Below, piece after piece: positions 17,270 through 25,381 of a stretch of DNA of 62,419 nucleotides. The DNA lies in NCBI GenBank assembly GCA_965369375.1, contig CBDUQN010000009.1, positions 1-62,419 of the forward strand, given 5' to 3'. The position numbers and the translations under genes were made by a program. Each line of letters begins with the position of its first letter. Within the stretch, counting starts at the first letter, position 1. The DNA comes from CBDUQN01 sp965369375 (GTDB lineage: Bacteria > Krumholzibacteriota > Krumholzibacteriia > Krumholzibacteriales > Krumholzibacteriaceae). The notes beneath the pieces are model-generated. The model saw nothing but the letters and a program-made list of their open reading frames with translations, made no database searches and was not told the origin of the DNA.

Positions 17270-17351
17270 CAGCCGATTCTATCGGATTGCTTTCCGGGGT
17301 GGGCCCCAAGCGGCGGCTTCACCCCGGATTGTTGAATTGAAAGGGAAATCT

Positions 17352-18287
17352 ATGAAAATCAAGGCAACCATCGCATTGATCGCATTGCTTGCGGTTGTGT
17401 TCTCTCCGTTCGAGTCGAACGCGCAGGATGAGGCGGCGGAGTACCGGGCAATTATCTCTGAGATAATGTCGAAGCGGCAAACATCCCCGCCACAGGTTGT
17501 AATCGATACCGCCGAGAGACTCCTGCTCGAATTCCTGAAGAAGTACCCCGGCACTCCCGAGGCGGCGAGCGCTCATCTGATGCTCGGCCAGGTCTATTCG
17601 AGCATAGGCAAGCATGATGATGCGACACGCCACGTGAAGGCGTACCTCCAAGCCGATGTCGAAAAAGACTCCAAGGAGGAAGTAACAGCGCTGTATGTTC
17701 TAGCCAATATCCACGTCGATTGCGAGGAATTCGATGAGGCGGAAAAGATTCTGAAGCAAATCGTGGAATCGGACGAGCAGGTGAGCTCGAGGACTACCGA
17801 GATGGCATCGAGAGAGCTCGCGCGGCTCGGAACGCTGAGAAGACTGGTAATCGGCGCCGATGCGTTCCCCTTTTCGGCAAAGGCAACGGGTGGCGAGGAC
17901 ATCAGGCTCGAGGACTACAAGGGCAAGGTGGTTCTGATCGACTTCTGGGCTACGTGGTGCATGCCGTGCAAGCAGGAAATGCCCAACGTGAAAAAGGTTT
18001 ATAATGAATTCCACGAGAAGGGCTTCGAAATTATCGGCATCTCGATGGATAATAACGAGGCGATGTTCAAGAATTATGTCCGGCAGCAGAGTATCGCGTG
18101 GCCCCAGATTTTCGATGGGAAGGGCTGGATGAGCGGGATCGGCCGTATGTACGCCGTCACTTCGATTCCCGCCACGTTTCTTCTCGATCGCGACGGCAAG
18201 ATCCGGCATAAGAATTTGCGCGGCGATGAGTTACATACGGCCGTTGCTGAGCTGATTGCCAAGGGGCCGGGGCCTTCGAGCGAGTGA
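17352..18287 (+). CDS. TlpA/ResA-like thioredoxin with N-terminal helical repeats
   Basis: A 311-residue secreted protein. ATG 17352 is preferred over a TTG at 17337. A signal peptide (IALIALLAVVFSPFESNA) is followed by about 120 residues of TPR-like helices, then a thioredoxin fold of the TlpA type with the active site FWATWCMPCKQEM and the cis-proline segment TSIPATFLLD. These proteins reduce disulfides of exported proteins, for example in cytochrome maturation. It lies 82 bases after the candidate selenoprotein gene on the same strand, so the two may be co-expressed and TlpA might be the reductant of the Sec/Cys pair. A weak terminator follows. Confidence 0.88.
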   Translation: MKIKATIALIALLAVVFSPFESNAQDEAAEYRAIISEIMSKRQTSPPQVVIDTAERLLLEFLKKYPGTPEAASAHLMLGQVYSSIGKHDDATRHVKAYLQADVEKDSKEEVTALYVLANIHVDCEEFDEAEKILKQIVESDEQVSSRTTEMASRELARLGTLRRLVIGADAFPFSAKATGGEDIRLEDYKGKVVLIDFWATWCMPCKQEMPNVKKVYNEFHEKGFEIIGISMDNNEAMFKNYVRQQSIAWPQIFDGKGWMSGIGRMYAVTSIPATFLLDRDGKIRHKNLRGDELHTAVAELIAKGPGPSSE

Positions 18288-18352
18288 ATCCCGCGTGACG
18301 GCGATTCATGGGCCGCCCCGGCGAATTCCGGCGCCACCTCGCGCCGCCCGCC

Positions 18353-18371
18353 GTGCGGATGCAATCCGCGC
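18353..18371 (+). terminator. possible weak terminator after the TlpA-like gene
   Basis: GTGCGGAT, a GCA loop and ATCCGCGC form an 8-bp hairpin (one G-U pair) in the gap between convergent genes. It is followed by only a loose T-rich stretch (ATTCTCTTAATTT), so termination strength is uncertain. Confidence 0.35.
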
Positions 18372-18392
18372 ATTCTCTTAATTTCAAAGAAA

Positions 18393-18917
18393 TCAGGTTC
18401 TTACGCCCTCGGATCGAAGGAGTGCCGCCTTGAGCTCCAATCCTCCGCCGAAACCGACGAGAGATCCGTCGTGTCCTATTACCCGGTGGCACGGAACGAT
18501 GATCGGCAGCGGATTCGATCTCATGACTGCGCCGACGGCCCGCGCCGCCCGTGGATTGCCTGCCCTTCGGGCGATTTCTCCGTAACTGGCTGTCTCGCCA
18601 TAAGGTATGGCTGTTACCTCCTCGAGCACCCTGCGCTGGAAACGGGGCGCCCTGAGATCCATCGCGAGATCGAATTTTTTCCGTTTTCCTCGTAAGTATT
18701 GTTCCAACTGTCGCTTGGTTTTAGCGTTGGGCGATTCCCGCTCTACGATGCTCGCCCCGCGAAAACGGTGGGCGAGCCGTTCTTTGAAACGGGATTTGAC
18801 GGCAGGCGGCAATTGTACGAATACGAGGCCTTTCTCCGATGACGCGAGCCCGAACAGTCCCAGACGGGAACGAAAAAAAGAGATATAAATAGTACAAGAC
18901 CTTCTTTTTCTCTTCAC
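18393..18917 (-). CDS. ogt: methylated-DNA--protein-cysteine methyltransferase
   Basis: A 174-residue suicide DNA repair protein that removes alkyl groups from O6-alkylguanine. The active-site PCHRVI motif is near residue 142, and the helix-turn-helix DNA-binding segment with the arginine finger (ARAVGAVMRSNP) precedes it. The N-terminal domain is short and typical of Ogt without an AdaA fusion. The start is a GTG at 18917 with GGAGAGAGGG upstream; a later in-frame start near residue 25 is possible. It is convergent with the TlpA-like gene and transcribed alone. Confidence 0.93.
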   Translation of the reverse strand: MKRKRRSCTIYISFFRSRLGLFGLASSEKGLVFVQLPPAVKSRFKERLAHRFRGASIVERESPNAKTKRQLEQYLRGKRKKFDLAMDLRAPRFQRRVLEEVTAIPYGETASYGEIARRAGNPRAARAVGAVMRSNPLPIIVPCHRVIGHDGSLVGFGGGLELKAALLRSEGVRT

Positions 18918-19031
18918 GGGCCCTCTCTCCTGTCAATGGCGGAATGGTAAATGATAGACAGTTCTATTGTAAAGGGGATATAACTACGGAAACGAGGAGT
19001 CCGCCTGTCCGGTTTTTCTGAAAATTTTTTC

Positions 19032-19059
19032 TTGACACTCGCAACGCGCTGTGGATAAT
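19032..19059 (+). promoter_or_regulatory. sigma70-type promoter of the hydrogenase operon
   Basis: A perfect TTGACA (19032-19037), a 16-base spacer and GATAAT (19054-19059) stand upstream of the operon that starts at 19163. The implied transcript start near 19066 leaves a leader of about 97 bases that contains a strong hairpin. Confidence 0.65.
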
Positions 19060-19090
19060 TATCATTTACTATTTTGTGCACGGGCGGTTG

Positions 19091-19142
19091 GGCCACTGAG
19101 GTTGGTAACTCACGGAAAACCTTGTTAGTTGCTTCGGTGGCC
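19091..19142 (+). promoter_or_regulatory. structured 5' leader hairpin of the hydrogenase operon
   Basis: GGCCACTGAGG (19091-19101) pairs along all 11 positions with CTTCGGTGGCC (19132-19142), with two G-U pairs. The 30-base loop can form a smaller inner stem. It ends 20 bases before the first start codon and occupies most of the predicted leader. It could control translation or bind a regulator or ligand. No known riboswitch class was recognised, and there is no convincing T-run for attenuation. Confidence 0.5.
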
Positions 19143-19162
19143 GGTTTTCTGTAAAGAGACAT

Positions 19163-20209
19163 ATGCACTTCATCGACTCGACAAATTTCGAACGTCTCCT
19201 CAAGAAGCTTGCCGGCGAGGGCGAGTTGTTTGTCCCCGTGCGCGACGAAGAGAGCGGAAAGCTCCATCTTTCGCGTGTGGAGGAATTTCCTCTGCCAGCA
19301 AATGTGAGCTTCGATGGATACCGCACCGTAGAGTCATTGAAGGCGTTCGGACAGCTGCTGAGATATCCGGTTGCCGATTACCCGTCAAAGGACCTCGACG
19401 AGCTTGAGATAGAAGATAAGACGCCGACGTATATTATTGTGGGTGCGCGGGCGTGTGATATCTACGCCATGGAGCTTCTAGACAGGGTGCAGGTCGAGGG
19501 CGAATTCATCGATCCTTTCTACAAGGTGCGGCGTGACAAGATGCTCGTTATCGGCGCCGATTGCACCGAGTGCGGTAAGAGCTGTTTCTGTACGCTGCTG
19601 GGCAACAAGCCGTGGCCGGAGAAGGGATTCGATCTCTCTATCGCCAAGGCTGGCGGCGGTTTTCTCGTGGAGGTGGGAAACGAGCGGGGAGAGGAAATCG
19701 TACGTAACAACGAGGAACTCTTCACCGAGTCACGTGAAGCACAGGTGAAATCGAGAGAAGAGGTCAGGGAGAAGGTTCTCGCAGACCTCAGAGAGAACAA
19801 CAAGGGTTTTCCCGAGGCCGAGGGGCTGCCGGAGATCATTCGCGAACATCTCACCGATAAGATCTGGGACGATATTGCGGCGCGTTGTGTCGAGTGCGGC
19901 GCCTGCACGAACATCTGCCCTACGTGTTACTGCTTTCTCCTCTACGATCAGGATACAGACGGAGAGCATTTTCAACGCATCTCTACCTGGGATTCGTGCC
20001 AGGTTACCGGTTATGCGAGAATGGCGGGTATGCTCAATCCGCGGCCGCGGCTGACCGATCGCGTGAAGCACCGCTATTACCATAAGTACGATTACCTCGT
20101 CCTCAGCCATGGAGCGGTTTACTGCACAGGCTGCGGCAGGTGCATAGATACGTGTTCGGCGAGCATCGATATGAGAGAAGCCTTCCGTGACGTAAAGCAG
20201 AAGGCGTAA
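19163..20209 (+). CDS. sulfhydrogenase beta-subunit-like (HydB/AsrA) 4Fe-4S protein
   Basis: A 348-residue cytoplasmic iron-sulfur protein of the HydB/AsrA family, which moves electrons between a diaphorase subunit and a catalytic partner. The middle holds a cysteine-rich CTECGKSCFC segment. The C-terminal third carries two ferredoxin-type motifs, CVECGACTNICPTCYC near residue 245 and CTGCGRCIDTCS near residue 325. It is the first gene of the operon and lies 19 bases before its usual partner, the gamma subunit. In this setting it likely links NAD(P)H or ferredoxin to the hydrogenase complex. Confidence 0.85.
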   Translation: MHFIDSTNFERLLKKLAGEGELFVPVRDEESGKLHLSRVEEFPLPANVSFDGYRTVESLKAFGQLLRYPVADYPSKDLDELEIEDKTPTYIIVGARACDIYAMELLDRVQVEGEFIDPFYKVRRDKMLVIGADCTECGKSCFCTLLGNKPWPEKGFDLSIAKAGGGFLVEVGNERGEEIVRNNEELFTESREAQVKSREEVREKVLADLRENNKGFPEAEGLPEIIREHLTDKIWDDIAARCVECGACTNICPTCYCFLLYDQDTDGEHFQRISTWDSCQVTGYARMAGMLNPRPRLTDRVKHRYYHKYDYLVLSHGAVYCTGCGRCIDTCSASIDMREAFRDVKQKA

Positions 20210-20228
20210 CAATAGGAAAGAACAGAGA

Positions 20229-21047
20229 ATGAAGAATCCCTACTATCCGATAGATACCGTCGTCGAGGGTATCGTAACAGAGACACCGACGATCAAGACG
20301 TTTACCCTCAGGCCCGTCAAGTCGATTCCGTTTCGCGCGGGACAGTTCATGCAGCTCACCGTTCCCGGTGTCGGAGAAGCGCCGTTCACGCCGAGCTCAT
20401 CGCCCAATGTGACCGAGAAGATGGAAATCACCATTATGAAAACAGGGAAGGTCACAGATGCGCTGCACGAGCTCAAACCCGGCGCGACGGTCGGGCTGAG
20501 AGGTCCGTTCGGGAAGGGATACCCGATCGAGAAGCTGGAGGGTAAGGAAGTTCTCGTCGTCGGCGGCGGGGTGGGCCTGGCGCCGCTCCGATCCCTGATC
20601 TATGCGCTCCTCGAGGATGTGAAAAAATACAAACGGGTTTCGATAAAGTATGGCGCACGGCAGCCCGAGGAACTCTGTTTTCGCAGGCAGTACGATGAAT
20701 GGGGAGCGGTGGCCGCGAACGTTGATGTCACGAACACTATCGATGTTCCCGCTCCCGGCTGGACCGGGAAAGTGGGGCTCGTGACAACGCTTCTCGACGG
20801 TCTCGATGTCGATATACCGAACAGCATCGCCGTCTCGTGCGGCCCGGAGATCATGCTCAAGTTCGTAACGCTCAAACTCCTCGAGGTCGGTTATGAACCA
20901 CCGCAGATATACCTGTCGATGAACAGAAAAATGTCCTGCGGTATGGGCAAGTGCGGGCGATGCAATGTCGGGCACTATTACCTCTGTGTCGATGGTCCCG
21001 ACATGTGCTACGACAAGATAAAAGACGTCCCGGACGTTTTTGGATAA
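20229..21047 (+). CDS. sulfhydrogenase gamma-subunit-like (HydG/AsrB) FAD/NAD(P) reductase
   Basis: A 272-residue ferredoxin-NADP reductase family protein. Order: an N-terminal FAD-binding barrel (FRAGQFMQLTV), an NAD(P)-binding domain (VLVVGGGVGLAPLRSL near residue 108) and a C-terminal [2Fe-2S] cluster region (CGMGKCGRC near residue 237 with a further cysteine). It matches the NAD(P)H-oxidising subunit of archaeal sulfhydrogenase and of AsrB. With the preceding beta subunit it forms a diaphorase pair that could feed or drain electrons of the hydrogenase as NAD(P)H. Confidence 0.87.
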   Translation: MKNPYYPIDTVVEGIVTETPTIKTFTLRPVKSIPFRAGQFMQLTVPGVGEAPFTPSSSPNVTEKMEITIMKTGKVTDALHELKPGATVGLRGPFGKGYPIEKLEGKEVLVVGGGVGLAPLRSLIYALLEDVKKYKRVSIKYGARQPEELCFRRQYDEWGAVAANVDVTNTIDVPAPGWTGKVGLVTTLLDGLDVDIPNSIAVSCGPEIMLKFVTLKLLEVGYEPPQIYLSMNRKMSCGMGKCGRCNVGHYYLCVDGPDMCYDKIKDVPDVFG

Positions 21048-21105
21048 ATGATGCTGTAACGAGAGCGCTCTGTCGAGGCTCCCGATCACGGTAAGAAGAG
21101 AGGTT

Positions 21106-22896
21106 ATGAGAGAAATTCTGAGCAACTGTTCCTTCTGTTCGCTCGCCTGCCCCGTGGTAATACGGGGTGGAGAGAAGGGTCCCATCTTCGGCGAAGGCGG
21201 CCTGCTCTCGCTCGACTGGGACACGCGAGAGGATTCGAAGTACGGCGGCAGTCTCTGCGCGAGAGGAAATGCTATCGTGGAATTTATATCCCACGCTAAG
21301 CGAATCAACTATCCCTTCATTCTCGGTGAGCGGGCAACCTTAGAGGCCTCCCTGGAAGAAACGGCGAAGAGCCTCACCGCAATAAAGAACGAGTCGGGCG
21401 CAGGCAGCATAGCCGTTCTTATCGGGGACAATCTTACGAATGAGGAAGCATCACTTGCACTGCGCTTCGCTCGTGAAGTGCTCGGAACGGAGAACGTCGC
21501 GCTCTTTGCTCCCGACGACATACCGGTTTTCAGAGCACACCTCGGGTGCGACCTGTCGGGGCTCAAATCATCCGCAACAAAGCCTCCCGGGGAAAGCGAA
21601 GCCGTTCTTATTATCGGCGATCCGATCGCCGAGCATCCGTGCACGGCCAAAGAGATTCTCGCGAGCAAACACGCAACGCGCGGAAGCGAGGTTATCGTAG
21701 TCAGCCCGGAGGTTAATCACTCGGCATGGTTTGCTAACAGGCACCTGCTGTGCAAGCCGGGCGGCGAGGCCGCTGTGGCGGCGGGTTTGCTCAAGGCTGT
21801 CTCTGAATCGAGCGGAACAACGCTGCCATCTGAGATGAGCAAGCTCGTGGATGGGCTCGGCTGGAACGAGATAGAGCGTATCGGCGGAGTCGCGAAGGAT
21901 GGTCTCGATGGTGCGGCCGCCGCAATGCTGGGGGCAGCGAAGGTTGTAACATTTGTATCGAATATCTTCGGGCGCATAGGCGCGCCCGGCCTGACAGCGC
22001 TCTTTGCCGAGGCGGTAACAAGGAGCTGTCCGGGCGAGGTCGAATTTACGCCTCAGTTCGTTTATCAGAACTCCTGGGGGATCTATTCGGTTCTTGCCGA
22101 AGCGAATAACGAAACGGTTCTCGCCAAGCTCGGCAGTGAAGATTTCAAGGCCCTCGTACTGCTCGGCCTCGATCTCTTCTCGGCGTACCCTGCCGCCCCC
22201 GTCGAGAAGGCGCTCAGAGAGAAGAAATTTACCGTGACGACGCAGTTCTTCTGGAACCAGACGGCCGCGCGCGCAAACGTGGTGATTCCCGCGGCCGGTT
22301 TGATAGAGAAAAAAGGCACCGTGTCGCCGGCATTCGGTGAGGACCTTGTTCGTGATGATGTGCTCCCGCCGCCGGGAGGAACCGTCACCGATGCGGAATT
22401 CCTCGTTGCGCTTGCAAAAAAGATGGGAGTCGATCTCTCAGGCACCGGCGATGTGAAGCGAAGCACGACGAGGGGAAACAGCTGCAAGGATCTGGCGAAG
22501 GATTGGGCCGCGTACGCGAGTTCCATGGGGCCGCTCGACTCCGCTGAAATAGTGCTGATTCCTCGGAGCGAGCCCGCTCATGTGGCGGATGGTGCGATAA
22601 GCAGGTACTTGAAATGGTCACAGATAACGGTACCCGAGCCGGAGCTGAGGATTTCCAAGGAACTCGCGCAAGAGCTCAAGCTCAAGGATGGCGATACCGT
22701 CACGGTAACCTCCGACGGCGGTGAAGCCACCCTGACGGTAAAGACCACGAAGCGGCTGAAGGGAAAAGTCGCCGCAGCGACGATTCACTTCCCCTCTGTG
22801 CGCAAGCTCTTTCCCTGGAAACTCGACGATCGATACGGGGAGATCAGCCTGGCGCCTATCCCGGTTGCGATTAGCGGCCCGAGCAAGAAGCGCTGA
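21106..22896 (+). CDS. molybdopterin oxidoreductase family protein (NuoG/FdhA-like)
   Basis: A 596-residue protein of the molybdopterin oxidoreductase superfamily. The N-terminus binds a [4Fe-4S] cluster (C8-x2-C11-x3-C15 and a fourth cysteine in GGSLCARG). Central segments such as VVSPEVNHSAWFANRH and the C-terminal beta-domain (LKDGDTVTVTSDGGEATL) fit the family. The usual catalytic Sec/Cys-His of formate dehydrogenases near residue 140 was not found, so it may be a non-catalytic NuoG-like subunit or use another residue. It sits between the diaphorase pair and the polyferredoxin, which suggests a hub for electrons. Formate as substrate is possible but unsupported. Confidence 0.78.
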   Translation: MREILSNCSFCSLACPVVIRGGEKGPIFGEGGLLSLDWDTREDSKYGGSLCARGNAIVEFISHAKRINYPFILGERATLEASLEETAKSLTAIKNESGAGSIAVLIGDNLTNEEASLALRFAREVLGTENVALFAPDDIPVFRAHLGCDLSGLKSSATKPPGESEAVLIIGDPIAEHPCTAKEILASKHATRGSEVIVVSPEVNHSAWFANRHLLCKPGGEAAVAAGLLKAVSESSGTTLPSEMSKLVDGLGWNEIERIGGVAKDGLDGAAAAMLGAAKVVTFVSNIFGRIGAPGLTALFAEAVTRSCPGEVEFTPQFVYQNSWGIYSVLAEANNETVLAKLGSEDFKALVLLGLDLFSAYPAAPVEKALREKKFTVTTQFFWNQTAARANVVIPAAGLIEKKGTVSPAFGEDLVRDDVLPPPGGTVTDAEFLVALAKKMGVDLSGTGDVKRSTTRGNSCKDLAKDWAAYASSMGPLDSAEIVLIPRSEPAHVADGAISRYLKWSQITVPEPELRISKELAQELKLKDGDTVTVTSDGGEATLTVKTTKRLKGKVAAATIHFPSVRKLFPWKLDDRYGEISLAPIPVAISGPSKKR

Positions 22897-22898
22897 TT

Positions 22899-23378
22899 AT
22901 GGAAAAGAGGGTCTTTATAAATATGAATCTCTGTACGGGGTGCAGATCATGCGCGGCTGCGTGTGCGCAGGGGCATCACGACCAGGGTCTGCTCAAGCAC
23001 GGCAAGGTCCTGGAGACCGCCCTTCTGCCGTTCCACTGCAGGCATTGCGATACGCCCCTCTGCCTCGAGGTTTGCCCGCAGGAGGCGATCAAGAAGGACG
23101 AAAACGGTACGATCATCCGTATGAGCAACCTCTGCATCGGATGCAAGTCCTGTATCATGTCATGCCCGTTCGGTGTGATGTTCGTCTACTCGACGTGGCA
23201 CGTATCGCCTAAGTGCGATCTCTGTCAGGATCGGCTCGAAGAGGGAAAGGAGCCGCGGTGCGTAGCCACGTGCACATCGGGCGCCCTCGTGCTCGAGGAG
23301 CTCACCGAGCTCGAGAAGAAGCACAAGAAGGCGGTCGAGGGCGGGCGCTATTTCACGCGCTTCTTCCCGTGGCGTTAG
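22899..23378 (+). CDS. polyferredoxin, HycB/CooF-like electron-transfer subunit
   Basis: A 159-residue protein with four [4Fe-4S] motifs in order: CTGCRSCAAAC, CRHCDTPLCLEVCP, CIGCKSCIMSCP and CDLCQ...CVATC. This is the layout of HycB, HydN and CooF, which carry electrons from a dehydrogenase to a membrane-bound hydrogenase. The start is two bases after the stop of the molybdopterin gene, and the next gene is the membrane anchor subunit, so it bridges the soluble and membrane modules. Confidence 0.9.
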   Translation: MEKRVFINMNLCTGCRSCAAACAQGHHDQGLLKHGKVLETALLPFHCRHCDTPLCLEVCPQEAIKKDENGTIIRMSNLCIGCKSCIMSCPFGVMFVYSTWHVSPKCDLCQDRLEEGKEPRCVATCTSGALVLEELTELEKKHKKAVEGGRYFTRFFPWR

Positions 23379-23390
23379 CGGAGAGAATTG

Positions 23391-24323
23391 ATGGATGCAG
23401 CCAAATACATATTCAGTTACCTGATCTTCCCGGGGTTCATCTTTACCGCCGTCGTCGGCTTGTTGACGACCTGGGTTGATCGGAAGGTAACCGCGCGAGT
23501 GCAGTGGCGTGTGGGGCCGCCGTGGTATCAGCCGTTCGCCGATACGGTCAAGCTCCTCGGCAAGGAGGTCATCATACCCGCGGGCGCGCAGAAAACCGGC
23601 TTTCTTCTCATGCCGGTCATAGGCCTTGCGGCTGCCACGCTTGCTTCGACGATTCTCTGGCTCGTCAATCTCAATCCCGAGAGCTCGTTCGTCGGTGATT
23701 CGATCGTCCTCATTTATATAATGACGATACCTGCGATATGCATGATTCTCGGCGCGAGCGCTTCGGCGAATCCGCTCGGCATTCTCGGGGCGAGCCGGGA
23801 GATGAAGCTCCTCTTCGCATATGAGCTGCCACTCGTAATTTGCGTATTGACAACAGTATATAAAGTAGGAAGCTTTTCCTTCCAGAGCATTCTCGAGCAT
23901 CAGGCCACCGAAGGGGTCATGCTCGGAAGCGTATCCGGTGCAATAGCGTTCATCGTCATGATACTCTGCGTGCAGGCCAAGCTGACCTTTGTTCCGTTCG
24001 ATATTCCCGAGGCCGAGACCGAGCTTGCGGGAGGGACGCATATAGAATACTCGGGCGCGGCGCTTGCCGTGGTGCGGCTCAACATGGCGATAATGTTCTT
24101 TGTACTTCCCATCTTTCTCATAACGATGTTCTGGGGAGGAATCGCATTTACCGGTTGGAGAATCCTGACCTCGATCCTCAAGTACGTGGCGATCGTGGTC
24201 ATTATCGTTTTGATAAAGAATACAAATCCCCGGGTACGGATCGATCAGGCGGTCCGGTTCTTCTGGGGACCGATGTTCATACTTTCCGTTATCGCCATGA
24301 TACTGGCGGTCGTGGGGTATTAG
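23391..24323 (+). CDS. membrane anchor subunit of group 4 hydrogenase (NuoH/HycD/MbhM-like)
   Basis: A 310-residue membrane protein with about eight helices. The ATG at 23391 is favoured over the preceding TTG (GGAG eight bases upstream). The conserved loop DRKVTARVQWRVGPP (residues 28-42) and the acidic FDIPEAETELAGG loop (near 202) are the quinone-site loops of NuoH, retained in HycD, EchB and MbhM. It connects the hydrogenase small subunit to the antiporter-like subunits and is thought to relay conformational or proton coupling. Confidence 0.92.
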   Translation: MDAAKYIFSYLIFPGFIFTAVVGLLTTWVDRKVTARVQWRVGPPWYQPFADTVKLLGKEVIIPAGAQKTGFLLMPVIGLAAATLASTILWLVNLNPESSFVGDSIVLIYIMTIPAICMILGASASANPLGILGASREMKLLFAYELPLVICVLTTVYKVGSFSFQSILEHQATEGVMLGSVSGAIAFIVMILCVQAKLTFVPFDIPEAETELAGGTHIEYSGAALAVVRLNMAIMFFVLPIFLITMFWGGIAFTGWRILTSILKYVAIVVIIVLIKNTNPRVRIDQAVRFFWGPMFILSVIAMILAVVGY

Positions 24324-24342
24324 GTATTCGGAGGCGTAAGGA

Positions 24343-24756
24343 ATGTCACTGGCTCTGAAAGCACTCAAAAAATCACCCTGGGTGTTCCACGTGAACACGG
24401 GGGCATGCAACAACTGCGACATCGAGATTCTCGACTGCCTTACACCGCGGTTCGATTTGGAGCGATTCGGCATCATACTCGTCGGCAGTATCAGGCACGC
24501 CGACGTGTTGCTCATAAGCGGTCCCGTGACCAAGGCATGCCTGCCGAGAGTAAAGCGCCTCTACGAGCAGGCGCCGAAACCGATCAAGGTTATCGCACTC
24601 GGTTCCTGCGGGTGCAAGTGCGGTATATTCCGTGACGGGTACAATATTGTCGGGCCGATCGACAAATATATTCCGGTCGACGCCTATATACCCGGGTGTC
24701 CGCCGAAACCGGAAACGATAATCTCGGGCGTGGTCAAGGTGCTGAACACGTTATAA
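24343..24756 (+). CDS. group 4 [NiFe] hydrogenase small subunit (NuoB/MbhJ-like)
   Basis: A 137-residue subunit carrying the proximal [4Fe-4S] cluster. The ligands are C22 and C25 (GACNNCDIE), C89 (LGSC) and C119 (PGCPPKPE). C91 and C93 near the third ligand (GSCGCKCG) are extra. Like other group 4 small subunits and NuoB it lacks the long domain with medial and distal clusters. It passes electrons from the NuoI-like ferredoxin to the Ni-Fe site of the large subunit. Confidence 0.92.
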   Translation: MSLALKALKKSPWVFHVNTGACNNCDIEILDCLTPRFDLERFGIILVGSIRHADVLLISGPVTKACLPRVKRLYEQAPKPIKVIALGSCGCKCGIFRDGYNIVGPIDKYIPVDAYIPGCPPKPETIISGVVKVLNTL

Positions 24757-24798
24757 TGAGTTGGCTTTCTGAGGAAGGGATCGTAAAAGGATTTTGCA

Positions 24799-25320
24799 AT
24801 GGAACGTGAGGAACTAAAGAAGAGAATAGCGGAGCGGTTCGGCGAAAAGGTTCAGATAGCCGAGCGCTCCCCGAAGCGGGTTTTTATCTACGCGGAGAAC
24901 GACATCTGGGTAAGGCTCGCCGATTTCATATTCAACGACCTGGACGGCCGGTTCGACACCGGCGCGGCGGTCGACGACCGGGACGGCGTCGAGGTGATGT
25001 TCTTCTTCCCGTTCGACAGCGACGGCTATTTCGTCACTATCAAGACGTTTGCAAAGAAGCCGAATCCGGCTATCGATTCGATATCGAATCTCATCACCGG
25101 CGCGAAATGGATAGAGCAGGAGATCTTCGAGATGTACGAGGTCGATTTCAGACAGCATCCCGACCTGCGCCCCGTTCTTCGCGCCGACACGCGTCCGAAG
25201 GACTACTACCCCGGCAAGCGCGAGGTAAAGGGCGATCACGAAACGGTGCGGCAGCGCGATGACGGGAAGGGGCGGGCCGATGAGGTGGCCGGCGAGCCGC
25301 CCAAGGGAGAAAACCCGTAA
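24799..25320 (+). CDS. NuoC/MbhK-like hydrogenase subunit
   Basis: A 173-residue NuoC-family protein. The core (residues 60-135) holds the FFPFDSDGYFVTIKTFAKK strand pair and the IEQEIFEMYEVDFRQHPDLR helix-turn of the 30-kDa subunit family. The C-terminal 35 residues are charged and probably disordered. It has no cofactor and stabilises the large subunit; here it is a separate gene and not fused to NuoD. It starts 42 bases after the small subunit. Confidence 0.88.
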   Translation: MEREELKKRIAERFGEKVQIAERSPKRVFIYAENDIWVRLADFIFNDLDGRFDTGAAVDDRDGVEVMFFFPFDSDGYFVTIKTFAKKPNPAIDSISNLITGAKWIEQEIFEMYEVDFRQHPDLRPVLRADTRPKDYYPGKREVKGDHETVRQRDDGKGRADEVAGEPPKGENP

Positions 25321-25381
25321 CGCGTTTAGAAATAAGGAATTGACGGCCAAAGGTGCCGTGTTTATAAAGAGGTGAAACGAC

